From Globisporangium splendens (taxonomy: Eukaryota; Oomycota; Peronosporomycetes; Pythiales; Pythiaceae): a stretch of 64,000 bases of DNA. A program made the translations under genes and the position numbers. Positions within the stretch are counted from its first letter, which is position 1. Every line of letters starts with the position of its first letter. Shown piece by piece: positions 42,839-54,746 of the stretch. A model generated the notes under the pieces. That model was not told the DNA's origin and ran no database searches. It was given only the letters and a program-made list of their open reading frames with translations. The stretch spans positions 186,001 to 250,000 of the forward strand of contig VFIW01000049.1 in NCBI GenBank assembly GCA_006386115.1. The letters run 5' to 3'.

Positions 42839-43403
42839 GCAGGGTGTCTTCTTTTCTTTTTATTTCCTCGTTCAAGATGCCACTGACTGGCACCATATCG
42901 TACCCTCCGTATGAATCCAGTATCGTTATTTTATGGTGTCGGTCAGAAATGCGTGAAGGCGCTGGCATGGACGCTGCTGAGCTTGGGTGTTCGGCTTTTC
43001 GAAGGAAGAAAAGCGAAATCGGCAGCAGGTGAAGAGGGAACCAACCACGAAGAGAGAGCATTGCATGTAGGGTGGCTTGTAAGTTATTGGGGTCAATTGG
43101 TTTTTCCTGCGTTTGCTGCCATTTTGAATTTCATAGGATGCCGCTTGCTGCTTCAGAAAACTTCAGAAAACAGTCAGAAAATAAGTACAGCGTGCGTTGA
43201 TACTTCAAGTCCTCTCCAATCCGATGTTGTTTTTGGTATGAATCCTCTGATCCGGGTGTTCCCAAACCGCTGTTGGTGTCAACGTTCTCCTTACCCTTGA
43301 TACTCTATAACCCGTTAGTACTTAACACATTTTGGGATCACCGGATATCACGTACTAGCAGCAAGAAAACACAAGCCAGAGTAGCCGCTGTTCACAAAGT
43401 GGA
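42839..43403. other. Intergenic, no gene seen
   Basis: Only short open frames. Holds the SIP5-like 3' end and the promoter of the RBM48-like gene. Confidence 0.45.
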
Positions 43404-44063
43404 ATGGCGCGAGACGGAGCAAACTGGAGGTCGCGCAATGTGCGCGTGTTCACCGTGAACAATGAGTCGCGCTACGTTCTCGTGCGCAACATCCCGGCGC
43501 TCGGCGTCATCGACGACCTGCTCACGCGCTTCAGCCTGTACGGCAAGATCTGCGAGTACCGCATCCTGGACCATCAGGACGATCGCCGCTTGGATGGTGG
43601 CGACGATGACGCGGAAGAGGAGGAAGATGACCGCTTTACGGACGTGGTCTGGATCCAGTACGAGACAGTGAATAATGCGCGCCACGCTAAAGTGCGCGGC
43701 GTCCAGAAGCCGTTCTTCGGAAGCATCCTGCACGTCTCCTACGCCCCACACTTTGAGACCAAAGAAGACACGATGTTGAAGCTGCGCCAGCGGCGAGAGC
43801 TGCTCCAACGACGAGCACGTTTCCCAAACAGCCATCACCATTCTCAAGAGCAACAAAGCCAGTATAACCTGCATACGGGGAATAACGACAAAGGACCCCA
43901 GAAACAGCGAGACGCATCGAGGAGCAGTGCAGAGTTTATTGGCCCACAGTTGCCGCCGATGGGTCAGCGCGGGGTCAAGTCAAAAGCACAACCACCAGCA
44001 GCAGCCACTGATCATCACCAGGCGCCGGAGGCACGACCGAAGCCAAAGCGCCGACGAATATAA
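43404..44063 (+). CDS. RBM48: RBM48-like RNA-binding protein
   Basis: Single exon, 219 residues. An RRM-type domain spans about residues 20-115: RYVLVRNIPALGVIDDLL as the first strand and helix, YGKICEYRILD as the second strand, an acidic insert, then VVWIQYETVNNARHAK and GSILHVSYAPHFETKEDT. The phrases around LGVIDDLL and FGSILHVSYAP are characteristic of RBM48, a partner of ARMC7 in the minor (U12) spliceosome. The C-terminus is disordered and ends in a basic patch KPKRRRI that could be a nuclear signal. If the species has U12 introns, this gene would serve them; that is inference. Confidence 0.8.
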   Translation: MARDGANWRSRNVRVFTVNNESRYVLVRNIPALGVIDDLLTRFSLYGKICEYRILDHQDDRRLDGGDDDAEEEEDDRFTDVVWIQYETVNNARHAKVRGVQKPFFGSILHVSYAPHFETKEDTMLKLRQRRELLQRRARFPNSHHHSQEQQSQYNLHTGNNDKGPQKQRDASRSSAEFIGPQLPPMGQRGVKSKAQPPAAATDHHQAPEARPKPKRRRI

Positions 44064-44224
44064 GACAAGAAGTCGCGATTTGCTTGCATTCCGTTTAGTA
44101 TCTTCGTTCCACTGAAAATGTCAAGAGGTAGTCGCATTATCACCACCCGCTCGGAAACACAGCCATAGCAATGACGGGTTGAAAAATCATGTTGTGATCA
44201 AACCTTAGCAAAGCAACCAACGCT

Positions 44225-45486
44225 CTATACCAACTGTTTGAATTGTCGCCGCATGGATCGGATAAAGGACGAGAGATCGCCACGTTCATTGAGGTCTTCA
44301 ACTAGACCGTCGAAAGCAGGGACAGGCTCGTTGCACTCATCGACTAAAGGACAGGGTCGGAAACCATACACACTGTCAAATGAGTGACGATCATTCGAGA
44401 ATTGCAATGCGGCACCAAGTCATCCCTTACCGAGGAAGCGGTCGGTCAGTGGGTCGATACGAATTCGAAACGAAAACACACGGGATGGTTCCTCTGGGTC
44501 GATTTGCGTGAACCGGACGATGATTTGGTTTCCTGAACAATAAAGAAAGTTGTGTCAGTAGAGAGGAATCTGTTAGTATTACCGCTAGTCACACCGATGC
44601 CACATTTACCTCCAGTGTGTTCAAAAAATAACCCGAGACGCTGGTACATCGCCACTCCGCGCTGTAGCTCTGCGAGTTGCTGTTCATGGGCACTCTGATG
44701 CTCGCTTGCCTCTGATAAATGAAATTGTGTTCCACGCGGTAAAACTCTCGTCAGTGGCGGGGAGCCACAAAATCTAATTGTGATCGTGAACAAACACAAC
44801 ACAGAAACTTACCATGAAGCAACTGTTTCAGCTTCTGGTCTTCCTCTTGATTTTTCAGAAACAGCTCTCTCAGCACAGGTTCTTTCTTGTTTTTCTCGTC
44901 CTGCAAGTCGTAGATGAACGCCAATCACAATATCGACATTGATAAAACCTTAGTCGCACTCTCGATAGCATACTGGTACCCACAGTTCACGGAGCGTACG
45001 TACCTGCAGTATTTCAATCTCCACTTGATGCAGATTCACTTCTCTCTCTTTATCGTGTACGCCTTCACCATATATATAAAGCACACACACAGGTACCACA
45101 TCGTTGGGATCCGCGTGGAAATGCCTCTTCCCAACAACCACCAAGTCAGTCGTACTTGCCGCGAGCGCCTTTTGCTGTTGCTGCAGTGATTCTCGTTTGC
45201 GCTGCGCTTCCTGAGTCTGGCGCGCATCGTCCTGCGTCTGCTGCTCATAGTTGCTTTTCGTCAGCAGGAGACTGTTTTTCTGTTCTAGGATCCACGCTTC
45301 GAGCTCCGAACGCGTGCTGATGTTGAGCTTCACGAGCGGTTCGATCTCCAGCACCGCGGCGAGTGTAGCAGCAGATGTGGTTGGAGGCGCTGCTGACGCG
45401 TCTGCAGTCATTGCGCTCGCCGTCGTTTGTCCCTCGCTCGCATGCGCGTTAGCGGCGCGATTAGCAGCCTCTGCCATGGTTCCCAT
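44225..45486 (-). CDS. SPC25: SPC25-like kinetochore protein (Ndc80 complex)
   Basis: Six exons: 45156..45486, 45004..45062, 44813..44900, 44610..44744, 44431..44532, 44225..44343. All phases agree, giving 277 residues. An Ala-rich head is followed by a long coiled coil (LEAWILEQKNSLLLTKSNYEQQ through NLHQVEIEILQDEKNKKE and EELQRGVAMYQR). The C-terminal globular domain begins YQRLGLFFEHTGGNQIIVRF and continues IDPEEPSRVFSFRIRID .. FLVDECNEPVP .. LNERGDLSSFIRSMRRQFKQ. Coil plus this RWD-type domain is the SPC25 layout, one of the four subunits linking kinetochores to microtubules. Start could also be the second ATG, 45477, which has the better context (accATGg). Confidence 0.75.
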
Positions 45487-46745
45487 GCGCTGATTGATTT
45501 TCAAAAACAGCAAAAGAGAAACCGCGCCAAAGTGAAGAGTGATGGTCGTTTATTGTCCACATTCCATGTGGGCCACACTATACTGGCTTGATCTAAAAAA
45601 CCTCGAATGGCAGCACAACAGCCGCAAGCAGTCAGCTCGGATCTTCTTCCTCTCTCTCTCTCTCTGTGAAAGGTCGCACGGAACGTTCCCCAAGCACACT
45701 GACTGGCGTTTTCGCGTCGCACAGAGGCAAAAGGTTGTCCATGATACGACTTGACGAAGGCTGCACACGTGCGCTGCATTCACTGTTGTTTATTTTCCAT
45801 GCGTGTGCGGTTCGAGGGAAGCACGCGAGTGAGTGGTGTGTGCGACACCAAATGCATGTCAAAACAGAAGGATCTTCTCACTGATAGATACCCAGGCAAA
45901 TGCCTCACACCACGCGTGATTTTACAAGTGAAACCGCGTTCTCGCGTCGTTTTAACCGAGAAGGGAACGAATTGCTGGCAGTTCGAAGTCATTATTCTCG
46001 AACGCGTGGCTTTTTAAATCCATTGGCAGCAAGCAAACATTCTGTCAGAGCGCTGCGGGTGGACCCACAAGTCCAACGTTTGTGTCTTCAATGAAAAAAA
46101 GCTTTTAACGCCTTGGTCCATCCACCTTTCAGCATAAAAAGTTGCAGCAAAGCATCTTGTTTTCTTGTTTTTGCAGTTGAACAAAAATTTACGACTCCAC
46201 TTCAAGTCTAGAACTCATAACCTCCACAAATCAATGTCATCTTCCCCCCAATCAAAATTGACTGCCATCCAGTGAGGCACACTCCTTTATCAATACATAC
46301 CCTGCTGTAAACAATGGACTCAGTTGTACTATTTAAAGAGGTGAGCCGCCGCGCAGTTTCTCTCCCACGCCAGTGACGAGGGAACCGCGAAGGAACCTTG
46401 CGCAAACCTTCCTGTGCCGTTCATGTCATGAGCGCAAGAATGCGCGCCTTTTTGAACCCAAGAGCGTGGCGAAATGCACACGAGCGACGCAACTGCAATG
46501 AGACGCAGATGGGGCATCTGCCGTGGTCCTGTCGTCTCTCTTCCATAGGTTTCGTCTCTTTGTTCTCGCAGACGCCTGTCCGTCGAAATGGCGCATCCAC
46601 GAGGGGGAGAGCGCATGTCGCTGCGCTGCCTCGCCAACTCGTGCGCCTCCCCATGAGCTCATTTCGGAATCCTCCGTCTTCACCCCCAACTCCTCGAGTT
46701 CCAAGCCTCCTCCCCGCCCCCGCGCCTTCACTGCTCTCCTCTCAG
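45487..46745. other. Intergenic, no gene supported
   Basis: A 1.26 kb stretch with a CT run and many short frames. A 177-codon frame at 46398..46931 (+) overlaps the next gene and has no coherent composition. A first exon of the next gene may hide between about 46400 and 46740. Confidence 0.45.
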
Positions 46746-47178
46746 GATCGTGAAGGTCTGGCATCCCGTGCTTCTCGCGCTTGCCATCGCGGGGGTCTGC
46801 GGCCAGGAGATGACGCCCGCGCCGTCGGGCGACGCCAATGCTTCTCCGTCACCGTCGCCAACGAACTGGGACACTCCAGCGCCGACGCCAAGCGAGACGC
46901 CTGCCCCGATCCCGTCGTCTTCCGACAGTAGCCCGTCGCCCTCGCCTTCACCTGAAGGCCCGAATGCAGGAGATGTGCCAACCCCAGCGCCATCGAGTGG
47001 CTCAGCGACAGGCTCCAGTTCTGCGGCAGAAAACACGTCATCGGCTGGCAGCGGCGGCGAGAAGAGCCCCACTGCGGACAGTGGTGGCGAGGTCAGCGTC
47101 ACCGGCGCGAGCGCCAAGCTTACCCTGACGGCGTCGGCGTCTATTGTTATTGTGTCGGTGGCGTGGTGGCTCCTGTAA
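46746..47178 (+). CDS. Secreted Ser/Pro-rich, probably GPI-anchored protein
   Basis: Short protein with a signal-peptide-like start (VWHPVLLALAIAGVCGQ), then about 90 residues of Pro/Ser/Thr/Ala repeats (PSPSP, TPAP) and Gly/Ser-rich sequence. It ends in a hydrophobic tail (LTLTASASIVIVSVAWWLL), the classic layout of a GPI-anchored mucin-like wall protein. The frame has no ATG: it begins after a good acceptor (ctctcctctcag, ending 46745) and its first possible codon is GTG at 46750. A short upstream coding exon, perhaps with the ATG at or across the intron, is therefore likely but could not be fixed. Function beyond cell-surface location is unknown. Confidence 0.6.
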
Positions 47179-47459
47179 AAGGAGAGCGTCGTCTCCAGAC
47201 CGTATCCCTCTCGACTGCACATGGTCGATCTTGCGTTAAGGGCGAAAGACCAGTGGAAAGAAGTAGCCTTGGCCAAGACTCGACCCGCCCGCGGGCAAGT
47301 GTGCAGCGATGCAATGTATATTTCCCCGTAAGATCCGCAATCGCAGGCCGCCAGCGCGCTCGCCGTATTCTCTGTGGCGCGAGCGCAGAAGAACTGGACA
47401 CTCGGCTGCATGCGCTCTTGGTATAATAAATAAACTCCCCTTTTAGTATTGTTCCCATA

Positions 47460-50400
47460 CTACGCACACTTGTCTTCTGCTTTATATCCCGACGTTCGCT
47501 TTGTGCTCCGGCTGCCGCGCAGTTCGCCTACAGGGTCGCGTCGTGCGCTGGCGCTGCTCTGGTCGAAATTGTCGCCGATCATGGGCTCCTTCAGCTTCAG
47601 CTCGACGCGCGTCATGGTCTGGGAGCTGTGAGGAAGCGACTGCTGCCTCACGAATGACGGCCGTTTGCTCACAGGAGTGCTGGGCAGCGCTGCGTCAGCT
47701 GGACGCAATGGCGGCAACGTCAGCTTTACTGAAGGTTTGCTGCTAGTGGTTGCTTTGGAGGCAGAAGACGGCGCCAGCATCGCGACCATAGCGTGCAGAC
47801 CGTCGTGCGTCGTCTCCTCAATGGAGCAACTGCTCGACACGCGAGAGAGAGCGCCATTCAACAGCGGCAACCTGTCCGGATCCTCGTCCGCCTCATTAGC
47901 TTCTTCTGGATCGTCGTCGTCGTCGTCGTCACCATCTTCGTCTTCAATGGGCTCCTGTCCATTCAAGCGTTGCCGCTCGAGCGACTCCTTCATGGTCTCG
48001 TCGAGCTGGTACAAGAGACTCGCCCTCGAGTTGTACCCGCGGTAGATGGACTGGATGCGCACAGCGGACCGATTCACGCGCTCGAGATCTTTGCGGAACC
48101 GCAGTCGGCGTTCCACTTGGCGCTTCAGGAATCTGCGCACGTTCGACTGCAGCGTCATGACCGACACCGCCGTCAGGTGCAGCTTTTTCTCCTTTCGAAG
48201 ATTCGCAAGCTCGCATTTCGCCAAATGACCGCGGACCAAACTCTGGATCTTAACGGCCGCCACGCTCCGCTTGTGCTCAAGCTCCAATTGCTCCAGTTTG
48301 TGCTTTTGCAGCAGCACCACGCGCTCACGCCGCCGCTCTTCACCGACGCGCCGGTATCGATCCACGGCGTCCTCGCCTTCCTCTTGCAGTCTCTGGTACT
48401 GAATGCTAAACAGTTGAGCCTGCGCAATGGACTCGACCGTCATGGATCGCCGATGCCGCAGCCAGCGTTTGTATCGTCGATACGCGTGAAAGATCTTTTT
48501 GCCGGCCTCCAGACGCCGCCGCTCCGCTGCAGCCACCATTTTCGCGAAATTGAACTCCTTCTTTGCGCAGTAGCCTCGGAAAATGCGCTGAATGTGGATG
48601 GCGCTCTGCTGTGCCTCTGAGACCAACCACAAGAACTGACGCAGCATCGTGCGACGCAGCTGATGCGCACGGAACTGGGTCTGAATCTTGCGTGCAAACT
48701 GGTTTTGCTGCCGCTTGACGCTCGTTTTGCGCACCATCACCTGACCAGGTAGTTTGTTCCGCAGCCCCTAGGTCTTGGCAGGACGCACCGTACACCCTGT
48801 AGTGGAGACCGCTTGCTCCATTCGCTTCTCAAGCATTTGGCGCAACCGCCGCGAATTCACTCGAAGCTGCTCACTCGGTTGCCTTGGTCCATTCGTAGCC
48901 TGGCTTTCTGCTTGATCGATACTTGATGGCGTCTTCGCGGTGGTAGTTGCCCTCGTTATGTCTTCTTGTCGTCGACGAAGTTGCTGCGAGAGCTCTGCTA
49001 CATGCACTGATTGAGCTCTCATCAGATGCGTCAATGCTTCGCCGACGCCACCGATAGCTTTGATCGTGTCGAAGGGTTGTAGGCTGCTGCTACACGCTGC
49101 TTTTCGTCGTCTGCCTTCTGGGTTTCGCGCAGTTCAAGCTCCTTTTCCTGTTGAATGGTCTCTAAACAAGCCCGTGCACGATCGTGATTTATCGTCGGCG
49201 GCTTGATTGTGGATCCATTTTCCAGCTTCATGGCTGCACGTAAGGCTTCGTATTGCAGCTTCATCTTCTCCGGAGAACCAGCCGCTCCGCCGTCAACCGA
49301 TGCCGACCCTGGTCTTGCATCTGCATTATCGTCATGTCTTCGCTCCGTCATAAATGTAGTGGACACGAAGTTGCAATCAGCGAAACCTAATGCATCAAGA
49401 AGCTTGCGTGGGAGCAACAGCGGGTTGTATGCTATCTCAGAACTCCCCAAAGCGACGCGTAATGCTGCTGTTGCAAATAGGAAATGCAGGTCTTCGTCCA
49501 TGTGCGTGAGGTAATTCGTGACTTCCATCTTCTTCCAAGGAAACCGATACAGCGGCTGGAAATTCGTGAATCGGCACCGTCTCTGGCGGAAATACCACCA
49601 CTCCACAATGGCTTCCGCCGCATTCATCGACGCTTCCTGGAGTGTCGCCACAAGCGTCACGAATTGCTCCATACGGTGTTGAGCCTTCTCTGCCAGCACA
49701 GCGAACCGCGCGGACAGTTCTTTCACTTGACTTTCGGCTCGAGCGAGATTGCTCTGACCAGACTCGGGACGTCGAACGGACAACGGCGCGACCACCATCG
49801 GAAATGACGATGACGATCGTCGCTTTTCGCGCATCGGAGACGCCGTATGTGCCGCAGACAGGATGGCGTCAGCTGCAGCTTTCTCTTGGAGGATGCCGCT
49901 CAGCTCGTCCGCAATGGTGTTGAGCATTGGCACCAGCTGACGAAGTTGTTTCAGGGTTTGCTCTCTCACCACGATCTCTTTCGTAGCGCGCAGCTCGCAC
50001 AGAACTTGGGCAGACAACTTGTCAATGGAAGAGCCATTCTTGCCAGGTCTTTTGATGCAGTACCTGGCGCAAGTTGCTGAAGCGGAGGTGCGTCGGCACC
50101 CTTCTTCGGCTTGACTGGACTTGCTGCATGAACCATGTCATTCTGGTCAGGCTGCTTCGTCAGCGCAGCGAACCTTTGAAGATCTTCTTCTGTCGGTGAC
50201 CGCAGCTCCTCTTCATCCTCAGACACATGTTCTCGATTATCCACATCGTCCAACTGATTGCTCGATAAGACACGCAGACTGGCATTTCTGGGGAAATAAG
50301 TCGGTCCTTTGTGCGGAATAATGGCACCACTGGAAGGAAAGGCGCTGCTGCTGCTCTTGGGTCTTCCTCGTGCTCCTCCATCATCGTCACGACTTCCTCG

Positions 50401-50652
50401 CTCCCCTTTCTCGGCTTCTTTGCGTCGGTTGTACGCTTCTAGAATCGCAAGTTGCTTGCTCTGCCGCGATATTCGTGACTTCAACGTTTCTTCCCTGCTT
50501 TTTTGATCGCCATATCGCCGCGCCGGGTCTCGAGCGACGACACTCTTGCGGATGCTCCTCGTGCGCGGACCTGCCGATGACTCTGTCACATCGTCATTCT
50601 CCCGTAGACTCTCGGCTGAAATTGCAAACGAGAGCAGCCGTGGAGCCTCCAT
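47460..50652 (-). CDS. Long IQ-motif (calmodulin-binding) protein
   Basis: Four exons: 50064..50652, 49096..50004, 48789..49036, 47460..48740, giving 1008 residues through three different frames with consistent phases. The introns are very short (59, 59 and 48 bp) with gtactg..aag, gtgtag..aag and gtgcgt..cag ends. The N-terminal third is disordered and charged. A helical middle follows (ATLQEASMNAAEAIVEWWYFRQRRCRF). The C-terminal part carries about six IQ-like motifs (ARKIQTQFRAHQLRR, AIHIQRIFRGYCAKK, AVKIQSLVRGHLAK, AVRIQSIYRGYNSR), which bind calmodulin or EF-hand light chains. A cytoskeletal or flagellar role is plausible. Alternatively the pieces could be separate genes, but the phase agreement speaks for one. 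Confidence 0.72.
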
Positions 50653-50773
50653 GTCACCAGACGATCGATCAATGGCTTTTGACGGGAGTGCGCGACCTAG
50701 AACCAGTTTGTTGTCTGTCAATCAAATCTAAATTTGTCCAGAATGTATTTTTTGGTTGCTGTGAGAAATCGTA

Positions 50774-52678
50774 CTAAGCTTTCCAGGCCAAATCGCAGAT
50801 TAACGAGACGTGGTCTGACGGAAATTCGGACGACGGCAATGCGATTTCCTCACTCACTTCTTCAGCCGTGAAGAACGGGAACACTTGCTTGATCTCCAGA
50901 CACTCTGTGCCCACGAGAACGTAATCCAAAGTGCCAACAAATGTGCCGGCAAAGTTCGTGAACTCCGGAATCCCGCAGCCACTCACAAGCTGCAGTTGAT
51001 GCTCAAAGCAACCGCAGCGAACGCGATGGTTCTTTGGATGTTCCTTGCCATTCTCATTCCCTTCCTTGGCCAGCGACCTGTTCCACTTGAAGAACGGCGC
51101 TTCTTGCCAGTGCCGATGCGTAGAATCGACTCTCGCATCCAACAGGAAACGAACTGTCGCGGTGTCGGGAAACGCGTTGAAGTCTCCACAGAGCACGAGT
51201 GCAACGTGGCCGCCAAGATCGACTCGAATCTTGCTCACCTCACGAACCAGAGCTACCGCCTGTAGCAATCGGATCAAATCTGCGTCTTCACGGTAGAAAA
51301 GGTGTGTGTTCGATACAATCAGATGCTTGGCTGGGTCTCTGCGTGATCGTAGCAGCAGCAGTTGCGCCACCGACGGAATCTTGTCGAAGCCTTTCGCGAC
51401 CTCGGGAAATTCTGCGAGCAGAGCCTTGATCGCTGGATCAGGAGAGTGTTTGATCGTCATCGACAGGTCGATCGTGTGCTCCTGCAGGACGTCAAAGCAG
51501 TCGCTTCGAACGAAGACTGCGCAGCCTTCATGTGTGCTGCCTGTTTTTCCAGAGTAGAAGGTGTGGTACCCCACAGGCTTCATCATGGGGACGAAGAACG
51601 AGTTGTACGTGGCTTCGCCCATTTCCTGCAGACAGATGACATCGGCGTTGCATTCCTCGATCTCCTGAAACACAAGCTGCATGCGGTACGTTTCGCTCAC
51701 GACCGATGGGTTCGCGTACGGGAACAGGTTTTGCTGCGCATGGTCCGTTGTCGTGTACCCGTCGAACAGAATATTGTAGCTCATGACTCGAAACGCGTCT
51801 CCGTGGTGAGCATTTTGCGCGCGCACTTCACCTAAAAGTTGTCGTTTCCGGAACACTTCGCGGCGCGGACCTTCGACGACGGTGCTCGTCACCACCTCGG
51901 TCTTGCTGTCCTCTGCGTACACCAAATGCATGGATGGCGCATGGCACTCGATGCGGAAGCGACACCCAATGTCTGCTTTGGTCGGAATGTATCGCCTGGT
52001 GCTACAACACTGGGCTTGCGTGTCTTGCTTCTCATCGATGCGGAACCACGTCCACTTGCACTCGTCCGGGTGGCAAAACTCCGTCTTGGGGAGCGGCACG
52101 ACAGGGATCCCCGCGAGCATGGGGTCCACGACGTTCAGCTGCAGCACGAGCGGCTGGTTCCGCAGCACGACGTACTGCACGTCGCCAATCTCGATGCGCG
52201 CCGTGTGCATGAGCGCGTCGCCGATCGCCAGGTTCTTGGATAGAAACTCCTGTCCGCACTCGTCGAAGAAGCGCACCTTGACTTTCATCGTGGGATACTG
52301 TGGCTCTGCTGGCCGCCCCGCAGTCTTCTTCTTCTTCTTCGTGGCCGCGCTATTCGCCTTCCTGCTAAGGCTCTGAGCCACCAAAGCCTTCCCACTAGAA
52401 GTGCTACTGCATGTGGCGCTTGCCTCCGCGGCCGCATTCGTTGCGAGGATCTGCAAACGGTAGCGGATCTTGTCCAATTTCTCGGCGATCGGACGGAAAA
52501 GTGTCTTGCGATCGTTCAGAATGCGCAGCTGCAGGCGCAGGTGGTCATCGCCGTCCACCAGACGCACGTGTGCCACATGCGCCACGTGCTGTTGCTGCTG
52601 CTGCTGTGCGGCGTCGTCTACGCCCTTAGCGTCGACGCGCATGCCGCAATCTTCTTGTCCACCATTGGCATCCGCCAT
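50774..52678 (-). CDS. PDE12: PDE12-like endonuclease/exonuclease/phosphatase-family nuclease
   Basis: Single exon, 634 residues. After a variable N-terminal region (with a basic KKKKKT patch) comes a beta-rich domain, then an EEP catalytic domain. The catalytic motifs are FRVMSYNIL, VICLQEMG (metal Glu), SNTHLF, VLCGDFNAFPD and SEFPSDHVSLICDL (final Asp-His). Vertebrate PDE12 is a mitochondrial 2',5'-oligoadenylate and poly(A) 3' exonuclease. The N-terminal beta domain plus EEP order is the same here, so a poly(A) or 2'-5' phosphodiesterase role is likely. Mitochondrial targeting is not obvious from the N-terminus (MADANGGQEDC). Closely related Angel/CCR4-type deadenylases are the alternative. 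Confidence 0.83.
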   Translation of the reverse strand: MADANGGQEDCGMRVDAKGVDDAAQQQQQQHVAHVAHVRLVDGDDHLRLQLRILNDRKTLFRPIAEKLDKIRYRLQILATNAAAEASATCSSTSSGKALVAQSLSRKANSAATKKKKKTAGRPAEPQYPTMKVKVRFFDECGQEFLSKNLAIGDALMHTARIEIGDVQYVVLRNQPLVLQLNVVDPMLAGIPVVPLPKTEFCHPDECKWTWFRIDEKQDTQAQCCSTRRYIPTKADIGCRFRIECHAPSMHLVYAEDSKTEVVTSTVVEGPRREVFRKRQLLGEVRAQNAHHGDAFRVMSYNILFDGYTTTDHAQQNLFPYANPSVVSETYRMQLVFQEIEECNADVICLQEMGEATYNSFFVPMMKPVGYHTFYSGKTGSTHEGCAVFVRSDCFDVLQEHTIDLSMTIKHSPDPAIKALLAEFPEVAKGFDKIPSVAQLLLLRSRRDPAKHLIVSNTHLFYREDADLIRLLQAVALVREVSKIRVDLGGHVALVLCGDFNAFPDTATVRFLLDARVDSTHRHWQEAPFFKWNRSLAKEGNENGKEHPKNHRVRCGCFEHQLQLVSGCGIPEFTNFAGTFVGTLDYVLVGTECLEIKQVFPFFTAEEVSEEIALPSSEFPSDHVSLICDLAWKA

Positions 52679-54746
52679 GTTGTTGGGTTAATTTCCTAAT
52701 TGTCCTGTCCGCTATTACAGCATGACACTGTGGCTCGAACTTGGCGATCTGTCCCGAATTGTGGGTGGAGGCGTCCCGGATAGGATTTATATAAGGGACA
52801 CTGAATTTAGAGCATCTCATCGAAGGAAACGGTTCGATACTTCAATACCAAAGTGGCAATGCTCGAGAGGAGCAGCAATGCGCGCTTGACAGTTGAATAC
52901 CGCGGATGGGCTCCAGGTTGTATGAGTCAGCGCGCAGAAAGGAAGGAAGCGGCCACTCGGAACGCCAGCGTTGGTCTCCAAGTCCGCAGATCATGTCTCA
53001 ACAGGTACAAACGAACCATGGGCGAGCATGGGTGTTCGTATTATGACTGTGACACAGATCACTTGCAGTGATCAATACCATCCGGATACCCTGGACGGAC
53101 AACGTGCACTTGCGTTCGGACGAGAAGCTCAGTCGAAGTTGCGGACATAAACGACTGATGCGGAGTGAAAGGCTCACATCTCTATGTCGCGGACATAATT
53201 GCGAGTGTGCGGGGCATGAAGTTCATGAGGTAACGCCATCTCAGGAGCGAAGCATATGGTGAAGAGACGAACTCGAGGTACCAAATATTTCGGCGGGACA
53301 AACCAATTACCCGACTTATAAAGGACCGCATAAAAAGAAAACATCCTACAAATAATAGGTATCTTGAGTCTATAAGTTTAATCGTAGAAATGAAAAAGGT
53401 CACGAGTGTGGTAATTGAAACCTTCCTCTCCTTTCTGATCGAGCAGCAGAGATTGGATTTGACTCAAATCCAATTTTCAGTCCCGACTCACACACACACA
53501 TCGTGACACCAAGCGATCGCGGCTTCCAAGAGGGCAGAAGGACTCACAAAGATCCGCCAATAGAATGACGCCAAAAGGGGGTTCGTGTCATGACTGGCAA
53601 GTTTGCGCGTCTGCACTGCGTGTACGTGTTGATAGTTTCGGTCGAGTCTTCGTGTGAAATGCGGGTCTCTTGCTTGTTTACTTTTCAATTGAACTTCCTA
53701 GAAAACCTCGGTCACTGCACTGTACCGTACGTAAATATGAAGGCTACGTTATGAGTGGCCGAACAGAGTTTATCTTCTCCCTTTGCTCTTCACGCGGAAG
53801 ATGAACTGCGTTTGCTCCAACGTGCACAAACTCACTTGACACAAGGAGATGATCACAGTGCGGTCTCCTGTGAACAAGGTGGCCAGTTGATTCGTCAACT
53901 AATGCACGTAACTGTCCTGCAAGCAAGTACTGCAGCAGTAGCAGTACGTCAACGCGTCAACCTTTCTACTGTACTGGGAGTCGAAAGAAAAGGTTTCTAG
54001 CCTCCTGCATAATGTCGTATCTGCATACGTCGAATCACCCTCAATTGCAAGTATCGATTTGGTGAGCGTCTTCCATCGTCGTCGGTCTTGGACGAGGTCT
54101 CGAGGCTGGTGAAGATACTTGAGTGAGCATAGTCGTTGGCCGCTGTTGAGGTTCCGTCGATGATTAGTGGCAGCGTCAGGCGTCGATGGCCACTCCACGT
54201 GGCGCTGGGAGCTGAGTTGAAGTACGCCTGCATAAAAAGATGAACCGGTAGCTGGTCTGAACGTCGTAGAATGCAGCGAGACTCCGCAAGACGACAGCGG
54301 GCGTCACGGCAAACAGATCAACAAAAAGGAAACTCGCCTGAGTCCGCATCTTGTGGTGGTCGCATTGACCAACAAATACCAGGCAATCCTCTCACAGCAC
54401 CAGTGCGGCGAACCCAGCACCTATTAAATACGTTTTCGTATAAACATCTGCATGGCGGACGTTGCTGTCAAGTTGGTGTGCGCGCCTTTCTCATTACGGC
54501 ACGAGAGGATCACCTGACCAGGATGGGGAGTGAAAAGGGATCAAGCTGTTAGCTCTCTTGGTCTTCTCTATTGGCTCCTGCGTCCACGACGCCCTGCTGC
54601 TGTCACCCACCCTACTCTCTCCCTCTCCTGTTGATCGCTTCGGAAAGTCCCTCGTGTTGTGTGGCCGCGAGCCACGAAGGCTCTGCGTGGCCAGCAGCAG
54701 TCTTCACTTCTGAAAACCGCCGCCGTCGAGAAGATCTACGCACAAA
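52679..54746. other. Intergenic, 2.1 kb without a supported gene
   Basis: An 81-codon frame at 53755..54000 (+) and others are short, lack splice partners and have mixed composition. The phrase GCGGACATAA recurs at two spots (near 53141 and 53188) but no larger repeat was seen. Confidence 0.5.

Noticed and set aside
46398..46931. 177-codon frame overlapping the mucin-like gene
   Set aside because: Composition is random-like, and the overlapping frame has signal peptide and GPI tail features.
53755..54000. 81-codon frame in the 2.1 kb spacer
   Set aside because: Too short, no splice continuation, no recognisable motif.
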